Source: Gammaproteobacteria bacterium
Lineage (GTDB): Bacteria; Pseudomonadota; Gammaproteobacteria; Chromatiales; Chromatiaceae
Assembly (NCBI GenBank): GCA_030148485.1
Contig: JASBTJ010000018.1
Span: 1-44,258 of the forward strand
Direction of reading: 5' to 3'
Length of the DNA: 44,258 nucleotides
This document shows, piece after piece, positions 1 to 9,171 of the stretch (position 1 is its first letter; every line of letters starts with the position of its first letter). The position numbers were made by a program, and so were the translations under genes. The notes below the pieces were generated by a model, which was not told the origin of the DNA, did not search any database, and worked only from the letters and a program-made list of their open reading frames with translations.

Positions 1-75
1 CGCCCTGTTGATGTCCTTGCCTACGATCAGGCCGAGCCCGGGATCAGCAAGCGCTGTACGCCGCCTCCCGCTGTA

Positions 76-101
76 TTGGCGGCACAGGGAGGTGCCGCCA
101 A
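76..101. other. Perfect 10-bp hairpin
   Basis: The arms TTGGCGGCAC (76-85) and GTGCCGCCAA (92-101) are perfect inverted repeats separated by AGGGAG. There is no T-run on either side, so it is not a typical intrinsic terminator. It lies about 200 bases beyond the dapD stop codon. Function unknown; it may help stabilise or terminate the dapD transcript, or it may belong to an unrecognised element. Confidence 0.5.
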
Positions 102-206
102 ATCGGTCACTGAAAGTTACTGATTTTGAAGCAAGCTGCAAACCGCGTTTGCCGCGCAGCGTGCGCTTAGATGTCCAGGATGGACTTATTCAGCGCTTCC
201 TGAGCA

Positions 207-296
207 CCGTAGGGTGGGTTGGCGAAGCGTAACTCACCGTTTTGGGGTAAGGCGGTTGTCGGGTTACGGCGCTTGCGCGCCTAACCCAACCTACGG
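207..296. repeat. Palindromic intergenic repeat (REP/MITE-like)
   Basis: The outer arms are CCGTAGGGTGGGTT at 207-220 and AACCCAACCTACGG at 283-296, matching as inverted repeats with one mismatch. Inner segments also pair partly (GGCGAAGCGTAA near 221-232 against TTACGGCGCTTGCGC near 264-278). I recall similar GTAGGGTGGGTT...AACCCACCCTAC elements as dispersed intergenic repeats in Chromatiales-type genomes, but no second copy was seen in this window. It sits immediately after dapD and could act as a folded 3' end for that transcript. Confidence 0.55.
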
Positions 297-305
297 CCCA
301 CGGTT

Positions 306-1127
306 TTAGATATCCCGCAGCAGCTCGTTGATGCCGACCTTGGATAGGGTCTTGGCATCGACCTTCTTGACGATCACCGCGCAGTACAGGCTGTATTTGC
401 CGTCCTTGGAGGGCAGGTTGCCGGATACCACCACGGAGCCGGCGGGTACGCGGCCATAGATGATCTCGTCCTTCTCGCGGTCATAGATGCGGGTGGACTG
501 GCCGATATACACGCCCATGGAGATCACGGCGCCTTCTTCAACGATCACGCCTTCGACGACCTAAGATCGAGCGCCGATGAAGCAGTTATCATCGATGATG
601 GTGGGGGCAGCCTGCAGGGGCTCCAGTACGCCGCCGATACCGACACCACCGGACAGGTGCACGTTCTTGCCGATCTGGGCGCAGGAGCCGACGGTGGCCC
701 AGGTGTCCACCATGGTGCCACTGTCCACATAGGCGCCGATGTTCACGTAGGAGGGCATCAGCACGCAGGACGGGGCGATGTAGGAGCCCTTGCGCACCGC
801 GGCCGGGGGTACCACGCGCACGCCGGATTCGCGGAAGTCGCGGCTGTTGTAGTCGGCGAACTTGGAGGGCACCTTGTCCCAGTAGTTGGTATAGCCGCCC
901 TTCATGAACTCGTTGTCGTTGATGCGAAACGACAGCAGTACCGCCTTCTTGGCCCACTCGTTAACCACCCAGTCGCCGTCCTTCTTCTCGGCCACGCGCA
1001 GTTCGCCCTTGTCCAGTTGATCGACCGCCTCCATGACGGCGTCGCGGACCACGGTGTCCACGCTGCGCGGGGTGATCTCGGCGCGGTTCTCGAAGGCTTC
1101 TTCGATGATGTGTTGGATGTCGCTCAT
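306..1127 (-). CDS. dapD: DapD, tetrahydrodipicolinate N-succinyltransferase, interrupted by an in-frame TAG
   Basis: Succinylates 2,3,4,5-tetrahydrodipicolinate from succinyl-CoA in the cytosolic DAP/lysine pathway. The 273-codon frame matches the E. coli enzyme almost end to end: the N-terminal helical region, then left-handed beta-helix hexapeptides ([30 protein letters not shown]), then the C-terminal domain ending in [18 protein letters not shown]. Codon 189, at 561-563 (minus strand), is TAG. Without it the local sequence would read GARS-X-VVEG, where the family has Glu (GARSEVVEG), so a single GAG-to-TAG change explains it. The same frame continues intact for 84 more codons to a TAA. 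Asp141 (MVDTW) is present. Start: ATG at 1127 with an upstream GGAG. It lies 31 bases downstream of dapC on the same strand. If TAG is not read through, the product is a 188-residue truncation lacking a likely catalytic residue. Identity is certain; its functional state is unknown. Confidence 0.93.
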
Positions 1128-1158
1128 GGCGTCGTCTCCGATATCGGTTGAATAGGGT

Positions 1159-2358
1159 TTAAAGAGATTCGGTATAGGTCTTGATGCGTCTGGCGGCATC
1201 GATACAGGCATCCAGCGGCGCCACCAGCGCCAGGCGCACCCGGTTGTCACCGGGATTGAGGCCGTCGACGGTGCGGGACAGGTAGCTGCCGGGCAGTACG
1301 GTGACGTGTTGCCGGTCGAACAGGCCGCGGGCGAAGTCGGTGTCGGCGATGGGCGTCTTGGGCCACAGGTAGAAGGCCGCGTCGGGGCGCTCCACCTCCA
1401 GCACGCCGCCCAGGACGTCCAGCACGGCATCGAACTTCTCGCGGTACAGGCGGCGGTTTTCAATGACGTGTTGTTCGTCATGCCACGCCGCGATACTCGC
1501 TGCCTGGTGTTGCAGCGGCATGGCGCAGCCATGGTAGGTGCGGTAGCGCAGGAATTGCTCCAGCACGTCGGCATCGCCGGCAACGAAGCCGGAACGCAGC
1601 CCCGGTGCGTTGGAGCGCTTGGACAGGCTGTGGAACACCACACAGCGCTTGTAGTCGGTACGCCCCATCGCGGCCGCGGCCTGCAGCAGGCCGACCGGCG
1701 GGCGGGCTTCGTCGAAGTAGATTTCCGAATAGCATTCGTCCGAGGCGATGACAAAGTCGTGTTTGTCGGCCAGACGGATCAGTTTCTGCAGCAGTTCGAT
1801 GGGCAGCACCGCCCCGGTGGGGTTGCCCGGCGTGCAAATGAACAGCAGCTGGCAGCGGTCCCAGGTGGCTTCGTCCACCGCGTCGAAGTCCGGCATCAGG
1901 CCCGTTTCCGCCGTGCAGGGCAGAAAATGCGGGGTAGCGCCGGCCAGCAGGGCCGCGCCTTCGTAGATCTGATAGAACGGGTTGGGCGACAGCACCAGGG
2001 CGTCGTCCCGGCTGCGGTCCACCACCGCCTGGGCAAAGGCGAACAGGGCCTCGCGGGTGCCATTGACCGGTAGTACAGCGGTTTCCGGATCGACGCTACC
2101 GGCGGGAAGGTCGAAGCGGTGGGTCAGCCAGTCGGCGATGGTGCGGCGCAGTTCCGGCATCCCCTTGGTGGTCGGATAGGCCGATAAATGATGCAGGTGT
2201 TCCAGCACCGCCTCGCTGATCAGCCGGGGTGTGGCATGCTTGGGCTCGCCGATGGACAGTGCAATATGCTCCAATGCCGCCGGCGGCCGGGTGCCGGCCT
2301 TGAGCGCATTGAGCTTTTCAAAAGGGTAGGGCTGGAGTTTTGCCAGATCGCCATTCAT
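1159..2358 (-). CDS. dapC: DapC-type succinyldiaminopimelate aminotransferase (PLP fold type I)
   Basis: Predicted to transfer an amino group from glutamate to N-succinyl-2-amino-6-ketopimelate, the step after DapD. The 399-residue protein has the class I/II aminotransferase landmarks: [12 protein letters not shown] (substrate/PLP region), [12 protein letters not shown] (Asp and Tyr contacting PLP) and the PLP lysine motif [16 protein letters not shown], with the expected downstream arginine region. The start chosen is the ATG at 2358 ([16 protein letters not shown]); an open frame extends further upstream but overlaps the divergent transporter and has no homologous look. It ends with TAA 31 bases before dapD, so the two are probably cotranscribed, as in Pseudomonas. 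All key residues seem intact. Confidence 0.9.
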   Translation of the reverse strand: MNGDLAKLQPYPFEKLNALKAGTRPPAALEHIALSIGEPKHATPRLISEAVLEHLHHLSAYPTTKGMPELRRTIADWLTHRFDLPAGSVDPETAVLPVNGTREALFAFAQAVVDRSRDDALVLSPNPFYQIYEGAALLAGATPHFLPCTAETGLMPDFDAVDEATWDRCQLLFICTPGNPTGAVLPIELLQKLIRLADKHDFVIASDECYSEIYFDEARPPVGLLQAAAAMGRTDYKRCVVFHSLSKRSNAPGLRSGFVAGDADVLEQFLRYRTYHGCAMPLQHQAASIAAWHDEQHVIENRRLYREKFDAVLDVLGGVLEVERPDAAFYLWPKTPIADTDFARGLFDRQHVTVLPGSYLSRTVDGLNPGDNRVRLALVAPLDACIDAARRIKTYTESL

Positions 2359-2442
2359 GCCACAGAACCAGGAATACGCCCACCGGGGGCGCCAGACTGA
2401 ACCGAAGATGTCCCGCCGACGGCGACACAAGCGCGCAATTAT

Positions 2443-3336
2443 ATGACTACCGACACCCACTCTCCACCGGCGGCGCCTCGTGCCGCCTGGCCCGTGCTGA
2501 GTCTTTTGTATGCGGCCACCTTCTGGGGGCTGCTCTGGTATCCGTTGCGGATGCTCGAAGAGGCCGGTATTGCCGGCACCTGGCAGACCCTGGTCAGTTA
2601 TCTTGCCGCCACCGCGGTGATGCTGCCGTTGCTGGGTATCGGCCAATCCGTTTGGCGCCACCGTCCGTCGCCCTGGTGGTTGCTGGTGCTCACCGCGGCG
2701 GCCGGCTGGGCCAACGTGGCCTTCGTCTTGGCGGTGATCGAAGGCGAAGTGGTGCGGGTGTTGCTGTTGTTCTATCTGTCGCCCGTGTGGGCGTCCTTGC
2801 TGGGCTGGGTGCTGCTCGGAGAACGTCTTGATCGCATCACCTGGCTGACCGTGCCGGTGGGCTTTGCCGGCGCCGTGGCCATGTTGTGGGAGCCGGGCAT
2901 CGGCCTGGAATGGCCGCCGACCCGGGCCGATTGGTTGGCGTTTTCCGCCGGGCTGGCCTTTGCGCTGTCCAATGTCGCGACCCGCCGGTTGGGCCAGGCC
3001 TCGGTACGCCTGAAGACCTTGGCGGCTTGGGTCGGGGTGATCGTGATCGCCGGTTTCCTGGTGATCGACAGTGATCTGCCGGTCCCTGACGCCAGTGCCA
3101 TGGCCTGGGGCGGTACCGTGCTGCTGGGGATGTTGGGATTCTTCGGCTGCACCCTGGCGACCATCTACGGCGTGACCCATATGCCGGTGCAGCGTTCAGC
3201 GGTGATCATGCTGTTCGAAGTGTTCGCCGGCGGCCTATCCGCCTGGCTGCTGGCTGGCGAGGACATGGGATTGCGCGACTGGCTGGGGGGCGTGTTGATC
3301 CTGGGGGCCGGGCTGGCCGCGGCGATGCGCGGTTGA
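2443..3336 (+). CDS. EamA/DMT-family membrane transporter
   Basis: A 297-residue polytopic membrane protein of the drug/metabolite transporter superfamily, expected in the inner membrane with about ten helices arranged as two EamA repeats. Repeat 1 contains the typical VRVLLLFYLSPVWASLLGWV...GERL segment; repeat 2 ends with MLFEVFAGGLSAWLLAGE, the equivalent position. Such proteins usually export amino acids or other metabolites; the substrate here cannot be told. It is divergent from dapC with an 84-base gap, and 24 bases separate it from the following VOC gene. Its position beside dapC hints at amino-acid-related export, but that is inference only. Confidence 0.85.
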   Translation: MTTDTHSPPAAPRAAWPVLSLLYAATFWGLLWYPLRMLEEAGIAGTWQTLVSYLAATAVMLPLLGIGQSVWRHRPSPWWLLVLTAAAGWANVAFVLAVIEGEVVRVLLLFYLSPVWASLLGWVLLGERLDRITWLTVPVGFAGAVAMLWEPGIGLEWPPTRADWLAFSAGLAFALSNVATRRLGQASVRLKTLAAWVGVIVIAGFLVIDSDLPVPDASAMAWGGTVLLGMLGFFGCTLATIYGVTHMPVQRSAVIMLFEVFAGGLSAWLLAGEDMGLRDWLGGVLILGAGLAAAMRG

Positions 3337-3360
3337 GGCCTTGGGGTTAAGCTGACCGTC

Positions 3361-3729
3361 ATGCACGATATCGCCATTGATCATGTCAGTTTCATCGTTG
3401 CGGATACCGAGCGGGCGCTGGGTTTCTACCGCGACCTGTTGGGCTTGCCGGTGGATCCCGGGCGCCCCGACCTGGGCTATCCGGGCGCTTGGTTGGCGGT
3501 CGGGTCGCAGCAGATCCACCTGCTCGAATTGCCCAACCCGGATCCGCTGCATGGCCGGCCGGCGCATGGCGGACGGGATCGTCACACTGCCTTCCGGGTC
3601 GCCGATGTGGCGGCGCTGGCGGCGCGATTGGAAGCCGCCAATGTCACGCTCAGTCGTTCCAAATCCGGCCGCGCGGCGTTCTTCTGCCGGGACCCGGATG
3701 GCAATGCGCTGGAATTTGTCGGCGCCTGA
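3361..3729 (+). CDS. VOC (glyoxalase/dioxygenase-fold) protein
   Basis: A 122-residue protein with one vicinal-oxygen-chelate module pair: IDHVSFIVADTERALGFYRD at the start, the metal-type His in QIHLLELPNP, a second His in RHTAFRVADV, and a closing DPDGNALEFVG, where the glutamate is a possible metal ligand. This is the pattern of glyoxalase I/fosfomycin-resistance-like enzymes; the substrate is not predictable. It starts 24 bases after the transporter gene and ends with TGA 6 bases before the convergent glnD stop, leaving no room for a separate terminator. Confidence 0.85.
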   Translation: MHDIAIDHVSFIVADTERALGFYRDLLGLPVDPGRPDLGYPGAWLAVGSQQIHLLELPNPDPLHGRPAHGGRDRHTAFRVADVAALAARLEAANVTLSRSKSGRAAFFCRDPDGNALEFVGA

Positions 3730-3735
3730 ACGTGC

Positions 3736-6375
3736 TCAGTCGTCGATGCTCAGCGCTTCTTCAATGGCTTCGATCAGGCTTCGCTGCAGCTCGGGGTCGT
3801 TCACCGGTGTGCCGTCCCGATTGCTGATCAGGAAGGTGTCTTCGACAATGGCGCCACTGGTGGAGACCTTGGCGGCAATCAGTTGGATGTCGTGCCGGGT
3901 GAATATCTGTCCCACCCGCGACAACAGCCCGCGCCGATCGGTGGCCGTCAGCAGCAGCTCGGTGCGACTGTTGGTCTCGTCCTGCACGAAGCGCGCCCGG
4001 GGGGGCGTAAGAAAGGACTTGATCTGACGCGGCATGCGTTGGTTGGGTGCCGGCTCGAAGCGCTCGGGATGGGCGAGCCCGGTTTGCAGGGTGCTGATGA
4101 TCTCACGGTGGTCGCGGGCGCCGCCGATGGTGTCGTGGTCCTGGTCGAGCACGTAGTAACTGTTCATCGCCCGGCCGTCATCCAGGGTTTGAATGCGTGC
4201 GCCCTGTACGTTCAGTCCCAGCTGATCGAGCAGCGCGGTGGTGTGGGCGAACAGGCGTTCACGGTCGCGGCTGTAGACGAAGATCTCCGTGCAGCCGCGA
4301 TGGCTCTCGGCGCGCAGTTCCACCAATGGCGTGTCCGGCGGGCCGATATCCAGCACCCGTCCGGTATGCCAGGCGATCTCGTCAGGCGTGGAATGCATGA
4401 AGTAGTCCACGTCCAGCAGCACCCATATGTCGATGATGTCGGCTTCGGGGTAGCCCCGTTCGGTCAGCAGGCGCATGGCCTCGGCGCGACGGCGCTGGAT
4501 CAGCTCGTCCTGCGCCTGGGGGTTGTCCAGGCCCCGTTGCAGTGCCGCCAGCGTGGTGTTGTACAGCTGCTTGAGCAGGGCGTTTTTCCACGAGTTCCAG
4601 CGGTGTGGTGCGGTGGCGCGCATATCGGCCACGGTCAACAGGTACAGGTAGCGGAGTCTGTTGGGGTCGCCCACCGAGGCCGCGAAGGCCTGCACCACCT
4701 CGGGGTCTTCGATGTCCTTGCGCTGTGCCGTGGCCGACATGATCAGGTGCGAGCGTACCAGCCAGGAAACCAGACCGGTGTCGTAGTCGGACAAGTGGTG
4801 CTGCTTGCAGAAGGCCCAGGCATCCTCGGCGCCCAGCTCGGAATGGTTGCCGCCACGGCCCTTGGCAATGTCATGGAACAGGCCGGCCAGATAGAGCAGT
4901 TCCGGTTTCGGAATCTCGGCGAATACCGTGCTGCACTCGGGGAACTCGTGGGCAAACTCGGGTACCGAAAAGCGCCGCAGATTGCGGATCAGGGTCAAGG
5001 TGTGTTCGTCCACCGTATAGACGTGGTACAGGTCGTACTGCATGCGCCCGACGATATTGCCGAAGGCCGGAATATAGCGGGCCAGAACCCCGTAGCGGTT
5101 CATGCGGCGCAAGGTATGGGTCAGTCCGGTGGACTCGCGAAAGATCTCCATGAACAGCGCCCGTGACTTGATGTCGGCGCGAAAACGCTTGTCCACCAGG
5201 TGTCGGTGGGCGCGGATCAGGCGGATGGTGCTGGCCCGCACGCCGGTCAGTTCCGGGTGTTGCTGGAACACCAGGAAGACCTCGAGCAGGGCGAGCGGGT
5301 AGCGCGCGAATATCCCCGGGTTGGTGACTTCAAGATAGCCGTTGCGCGCCTGAAAACGTTTGTTGATGGGGACGATCTGTTCCGGTTGCCCGGCCAGCAG
5401 AATCGCCTCCTGGAACAACTGCAGCAGCATCTCGTTGAGCCGGTTCAGCTCCATCACCGTACGGTAATAGCGCTGCATGAACTGTTCGACGGCCAGGTTG
5501 TTGTCGTCGTCCTCGTAACCGAACTGACGGGCCAGTTCGCGCTGGTGCTCGAACAGCAGGCGGTCTTCGTGTCGGCCGGTCAACAGATGCAGGGCGAAGC
5601 GGATGCGCCACAGCAGGGCCTGGCCGCTCTTCAGCGCCTTGTACTCGGCGTCGGTCAGAAAGCCGTGTTCCACCAGACCGGACATGCGCTGTGCACCGAA
5701 GTGTCGCTTGGCGACCCAGTCGATCATCTGGATGTCCCGCAACCCGCCCGGGTTTTCCTTGATGTTCGGTTCCAGGTTGTAGGCCGTGTCACCGAATTTT
5801 CGATGGCGGTCCTGTTGTTCGGCAATCTTGGCAGCGAAGAACTGATCGCTGGGCCACAGTTTGTCGGGACCGGTGAGGGTGCGCAGGGTGTCGAACAGTC
5901 CCGGCTCGCCCGCCAGATGGCGTGATTCCATCAGGTTGGTGATGACGGTGACGTCGGCCTCGGCTTCTTCGAGGGTCTGGGCCAGGCTGCGCACGCTGTG
6001 GCCGATCTCCAGCCCGATATCCCAGAGGAACATCACCAGTTCGCCGATGGGCGCGGCGAGGGCCTCTGGATCGTCCCGGGTGAGGATCAGTACGTCGACG
6101 TCCGACGCCGGGTGCAGTTCGCCACGGCCGTAACCGCCGACGGCGATCAGTGCGGCCCGGGCGTCAACCGGGATGTGGGCCTGCCATGCCCGGCTGAGGA
6201 TGCGATCGATGAAGTCCGCCCGGGCGCGTACCAGGGTGGTGGCGGATTCGCCGGCTGCAAAGCGGTCCGCCAGGGTGGTCGCGCCGGCCTTGATGCAGTT
6301 TTTGAAATCCGCAAGGGGTGTGGTGGCGGCCGCGGCGAGGGCGGCGTCGAGGGTCTCCAGATGACGGTGCGGCAC
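3736..6375 (-). CDS. glnD: GlnD, bifunctional PII uridylyltransferase/uridylyl-removing enzyme
   Basis: Senses glutamine and controls nitrogen metabolism by adding UMP to, or removing it from, PII proteins. The 879-residue length is normal. Domain order: nucleotidyltransferase with GGYGRGELHPASDVDVLIL (about residues 85-103, metal-binding Asp pair), a central GlnD-specific helical region (GLRDIQMIDWVAKRHFG), the HD hydrolase with LAGLFHDIAKGRGGNHSELG, then two ACT domains (TEIFVYSRDRERLFAHTTAL and LLLTATDRRGLLSRVGQIF) for glutamine sensing. No key residue looks altered. The gene lies 3 bases downstream of map on the same strand, so both are probably on one transcript, the usual arrangement in this group. 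Confidence 0.96.
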   Translation of the reverse strand: MPHRHLETLDAALAAAATTPLADFKNCIKAGATTLADRFAAGESATTLVRARADFIDRILSRAWQAHIPVDARAALIAVGGYGRGELHPASDVDVLILTRDDPEALAAPIGELVMFLWDIGLEIGHSVRSLAQTLEEAEADVTVITNLMESRHLAGEPGLFDTLRTLTGPDKLWPSDQFFAAKIAEQQDRHRKFGDTAYNLEPNIKENPGGLRDIQMIDWVAKRHFGAQRMSGLVEHGFLTDAEYKALKSGQALLWRIRFALHLLTGRHEDRLLFEHQRELARQFGYEDDDNNLAVEQFMQRYYRTVMELNRLNEMLLQLFQEAILLAGQPEQIVPINKRFQARNGYLEVTNPGIFARYPLALLEVFLVFQQHPELTGVRASTIRLIRAHRHLVDKRFRADIKSRALFMEIFRESTGLTHTLRRMNRYGVLARYIPAFGNIVGRMQYDLYHVYTVDEHTLTLIRNLRRFSVPEFAHEFPECSTVFAEIPKPELLYLAGLFHDIAKGRGGNHSELGAEDAWAFCKQHHLSDYDTGLVSWLVRSHLIMSATAQRKDIEDPEVVQAFAASVGDPNRLRYLYLLTVADMRATAPHRWNSWKNALLKQLYNTTLAALQRGLDNPQAQDELIQRRRAEAMRLLTERGYPEADIIDIWVLLDVDYFMHSTPDEIAWHTGRVLDIGPPDTPLVELRAESHRGCTEIFVYSRDRERLFAHTTALLDQLGLNVQGARIQTLDDGRAMNSYYVLDQDHDTIGGARDHREIISTLQTGLAHPERFEPAPNQRMPRQIKSFLTPPRARFVQDETNSRTELLLTATDRRGLLSRVGQIFTRHDIQLIAAKVSTSGAIVEDTFLISNRDGTPVNDPELQRSLIEAIEEALSIDD

Positions 6376-6378
6376 GAT

Positions 6379-7173
6379 TCAATTCGCGTGGCTGGCCGGA
6401 GCGTTCGTGGCGCGCTCTTCGTCGCGCAGGGTAAGCACCTCGTAGCCGTCCTCGGTGCAGAGGATGGTGTGTTCCCACTGGGCGGACAGCTTGCGGTCCT
6501 TGGTCACCACGGTCCAGCCGTCCGGGAGCAGCTTCACCTGCCGCTTGCCGGCGTTGACCATGGGTTCGATGGTGAAACACATGCCGGCCTGCAGGGCCAT
6601 GCCCTCGCCCGGTTTGCCATAGTGCAGGATCTGCGGGTCTTCGTGGAACTCGCGGCCGATGCCGTGTCCGCAGTACTCACGAACCACAGAGTAACCGTTT
6701 GATTCCACGAAGGTTTGAATGGCGTGGCCAATGTCGCCCAGGGTTGTCCCGGGGCGTACCAGATCGATGCCTTTCCACATCGCCTGCTGGGTCAGGCCGG
6801 CCAGCCGCTTGCCCAGGATGGTGGGCTCGCCGACATGGAACATCTTGCTGGTGTCGCCGTGAAAGCCGTCTTTGATGACCGTTACGTCGATGTTGATCAG
6901 ATCGCCGTTCTTCAGCCGTTTATTGCCCGGGATGCCGTGGCAGACGCAGTGGTTGACCGAGGTGCAGATGGACTTCGGGAAGCCGCGGTAATTCAGAGGC
7001 GCCGGTATCGCATCCTGCACGTTGACGATGTAATCGTGACAGATGCGGTCAAGTTCGTCGGTGGTCACGCCAGGTTTGACGTGTTCGCCGATCATTTCCA
7101 GCACTTGGGCCGCCAAGCGGCCGGCGACGCGCATCTTGTCGATTTCTTCAGGGGTTTTGATGGTGACGCTCAT
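6379..7173 (-). CDS. map: Map, type I methionine aminopeptidase
   Basis: Removes the initiator methionine from new proteins in the cytosol. At 264 residues it matches E. coli Map. The five metal ligands are visible: two Asp in NIDVTVIKDGFHGDTSKMF, His in EYCGHGIGREFHED, Glu in CFTIEPMVNAG and Glu in SAQWEHTILCT; the substrate-contacting His is in CVCHGIPGN. The start is the ATG at 7173 (MSVTIKTPEEIDKM); the longer open frame upstream lacks family similarity. It is divergent from rpsB across a 217-base intergenic region, the classical gammaproteobacterial layout. Confidence 0.96.
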   Translation of the reverse strand: MSVTIKTPEEIDKMRVAGRLAAQVLEMIGEHVKPGVTTDELDRICHDYIVNVQDAIPAPLNYRGFPKSICTSVNHCVCHGIPGNKRLKNGDLINIDVTVIKDGFHGDTSKMFHVGEPTILGKRLAGLTQQAMWKGIDLVRPGTTLGDIGHAIQTFVESNGYSVVREYCGHGIGREFHEDPQILHYGKPGEGMALQAGMCFTIEPMVNAGKRQVKLLPDGWTVVTKDRKLSAQWEHTILCTEDGYEVLTLRDEERATNAPASHAN

Positions 7174-7232
7174 GGGATGCGGGTTTCCGGAAAGATGGGC
7201 GCAAAAACAAGATCTTGCCGCCCGGAAGGCCA

Positions 7233-7261
7233 TTGTGGCGGGTAGGTGGCTATGGTATAAA
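7233..7261 (+). promoter_or_regulatory. Predicted sigma-70 promoter of rpsB operon
   Basis: TTGTGG (7233-7238), a 17-base spacer and TATAAA (7256-7261) form a good sigma-70 promoter. The bases after the -10 box are very GC-rich (ACGCGCCGCC), a discriminator type associated with stringent control of translation genes. Transcription from about 7268 would leave a leader of about 120 bases before rpsB. In E. coli the rpsB leader binds S2 for autoregulation; I did not verify that structure here. Confidence 0.6.
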
Positions 7262-7390
7262 ACGCGCCGCCTGACAGCAAACCGCTGGCGGGCCTAATAC
7301 ACACACGCACTGTTCACCGGTTTGCCTGGGTGCCCGAGAGGGTTGGTTGCCGGGGTGCGTGGAGGCTCAACCCGATTAGGAGTTATCCCA

Positions 7391-8134
7391 ATGAGCAAAG
7401 TATCTATGCGCCAGATGCTCGAAGCTGGCGTGCATTTCGGTCACCAGACCCGTTACTGGAACCCGAAGATGGGTGCGTACATCTTCGGTCACCGTAACAA
7501 GATCCACATCGTCAACCTCGAAAAGACCCTGCCGTTGTACAACGACGCCATGAATTTCATCGGCAAGTTGGCCTCCAATGGCGGCAAGATCCTCTTCGTC
7601 GGCACCAAGCGCGCTGCGCGCGACGTGGTCAAGGAAGAGGCCGAGCGTTGCGGCATGCCTTTCGTCAACCATCGCTGGTTGGGCGGCATGCTGACCAACT
7701 TCAAGACCATCAAGCAGTCCGTGCGTCGCCTGAAGGAACTGGAAGCCATGGCTGCTGACGGCTCCATGGACTCCCGCTTCAATAAGAAGGAAGCATTGGG
7801 TCTGAAGCGTGAAATGGCCAAGCTGGAACTGAGCCTGGGCGGCATCAAGAACATGAACGGCCTGCCGGACGCGATGTTCGTGATCGACACCGGTCATGAG
7901 GACATCGCCGTGCTGGAAGCCCGCAAGCTGGGCATTCCGGTGGTCGGCGTGGTCGATACCAACAACGACCCGGACGCCATCGATTACGTGATCCCCGGTA
8001 ACGATGACGCCATTCGCGCCATTCAGTTGTACGTGCAAGGCGCGTCCGCTGCCATTCTGGAAGGTCGCGCCGCGGCTGCCCAGAACGTCGGCAAAGAAGG
8101 TGATTTCGTCGAGGTGCAGGAAGCGGCCAGCTGA
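7391..8134 (+). CDS. rpsB: Ribosomal protein S2
   Basis: Component of the 30S subunit. The 247-residue protein begins [20 protein letters not shown] and keeps the family hallmarks [39 protein letters not shown], and the C-terminal [20 protein letters not shown]. The start is the ATG at 7391 after a purine-rich TAGGAG. It heads the long plus-strand cluster; a hairpin attenuator separates it from tsf, so its yield can exceed that of downstream genes. Confidence 0.98.
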   Translation: MSKVSMRQMLEAGVHFGHQTRYWNPKMGAYIFGHRNKIHIVNLEKTLPLYNDAMNFIGKLASNGGKILFVGTKRAARDVVKEEAERCGMPFVNHRWLGGMLTNFKTIKQSVRRLKELEAMAADGSMDSRFNKKEALGLKREMAKLELSLGGIKNMNGLPDAMFVIDTGHEDIAVLEARKLGIPVVGVVDTNNDPDAIDYVIPGNDDAIRAIQLYVQGASAAILEGRAAAAQNVGKEGDFVEVQEAAS

Positions 8135-8167
8135 AACATCAGCCGGGTATAACGCTGTCTGTCCCCG

Positions 8168-8204
8168 GGCCCCTGGCCGGGAAACCGTCCAGGGGCCTTT
8201 GTTT
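8168..8204 (+). terminator. Intrinsic terminator/attenuator between rpsB and tsf
   Basis: GGCCCCTGG (8168-8176) pairs perfectly with CCAGGGGCC (8189-8197) around a 12-base loop, followed by TTTGTTT. It fits an intrinsic terminator. Because tsf follows in the same direction 33 bases later with no obvious promoter, it probably works as a partial terminator that sets S2 above EF-Ts, as reported for the E. coli rpsB-tsf operon. Confidence 0.8.
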
Positions 8205-8236
8205 ATCGAATAGAGAATTCAGATCGAGGTAGAACC

Positions 8237-9130
8237 ATGGCGATCACTGCTGCTTTGGTAAAGGAACTGCGCGAGCGCACCGGCGCCGGCATGATGGAAT
8301 GCAAGAAGGCCCTGGTGGAGAGCAATGGCGACATCGAGGCCGCCATCGAGGAGATGCGCAAATCCGGTCAGGCCAAGGCCGCCAAGAAGGCTGGCCGTAC
8401 CGCCGCCGAGGGCGTCATCCTGGTCAACGCGAGTGCCGACGGTAAAACCGCGGTCATCGTGGAAGTGAACTGTGAAACCGACTTCGTGGCCAAGGACGAG
8501 AACTTCCTGTCCTTCGCCAATGCCGTCGCCGAGCGCGCGCTCAACGGTGGTGCCGCCGATGTGGCGGAGCTGATGAACCAGCCGTTGCACGAAGGCGAAG
8601 ACACCACCATCGAGCAGGCCCGCGAGGCGCTGGTGGCCAAGATCGGCGAGAACATGAATGTGCGCCGTTTCGAGCGCGTCACCACCGACGGTGCGATTGC
8701 CAGCTATCGTCACGGCGACCGGATCGGTGTCATGGTGGACATGACCGGTGGCGACGACGAATTGGGGCGTGATATCGCCATGCATATCGCGGCCAGCCGT
8801 CCGGTGTGCGTGTCCGAGGATCAGGTGCCCGCCGACCTGTTGGACAAGGAGCGCGAAATCTTCACCGCCCAAGCGAAGGAGAGCGGTAAGCCGGACAACA
8901 TCATCGAAAAGATGATCGAAGGCCGCATCCGCAAGTACCTGGGCGAAGTCACCCTTGTGGGTCAGCCGTTCGTCAAGGACCCGGATACCAGCGTCGGCAA
9001 GCTGCTCGACGGCAAGGGCGCCAAGGTCAATGGCTTCATCCGTTTCGAAGTGGGTGAGGGCATCGAGAAGAAAGTGGAGAACTTTGCTGACGAGGTCGCG
9101 GCGCAAGCCAAGGCCGCACGCGGCGAGTAA
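8237..9130 (+). CDS. tsf: Elongation factor Ts
   Basis: Guanine-nucleotide exchange factor that regenerates EF-Tu-GTP. The 297-residue protein shows the N-terminal UBA-like domain ([20 protein letters not shown]), the conserved EF-Tu contact [14 protein letters not shown], and the repeated core domains including [17 protein letters not shown]. The start ATG at 8237 has an upstream AGGTAG-type site. It ends with TAA, and pyrH follows after 41 bases. Confidence 0.98.
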   Translation: MAITAALVKELRERTGAGMMECKKALVESNGDIEAAIEEMRKSGQAKAAKKAGRTAAEGVILVNASADGKTAVIVEVNCETDFVAKDENFLSFANAVAERALNGGAADVAELMNQPLHEGEDTTIEQAREALVAKIGENMNVRRFERVTTDGAIASYRHGDRIGVMVDMTGGDDELGRDIAMHIAASRPVCVSEDQVPADLLDKEREIFTAQAKESGKPDNIIEKMIEGRIRKYLGEVTLVGQPFVKDPDTSVGKLLDGKGAKVNGFIRFEVGEGIEKKVENFADEVAAQAKAARGE

Positions 9131-9171
9131 TCCAGCTGGACAATCTGCACCGCGGAGGTGACCGTACCCCT

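Larger units (their letters stand above)
1..305. other. Gene-free left edge
   Basis: No convincing coding region is visible. Short open frames here have no recognisable protein motifs and no good ribosome binding site. The stretch lies downstream of dapD, which is read leftward and ends at 306. It holds a perfect hairpin at 76-101 and a palindromic repeat at 207-296, both listed separately. It may include decayed sequence or the end of a feature that lies to the left of the window. Confidence 0.5.

Noticed and set aside
8..232. Possible small gene at the left edge
   Set aside because: No family resemblance, no ribosome binding site, and its end runs into the palindromic repeat.
306..548. The dapD C-terminal part as a separate gene starting at a GTG
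   Set aside because: It is the direct in-frame continuation of dapD with no ribosome binding site; a beta-helix fragment on its own is not a known protein.
1159..3180. A 673-residue N-terminally extended dapC
   Set aside because: The extra 270 residues overlap the divergent EamA gene antisense, have low-complexity Gln/Arg/Pro composition and no similarity to aminotransferases.
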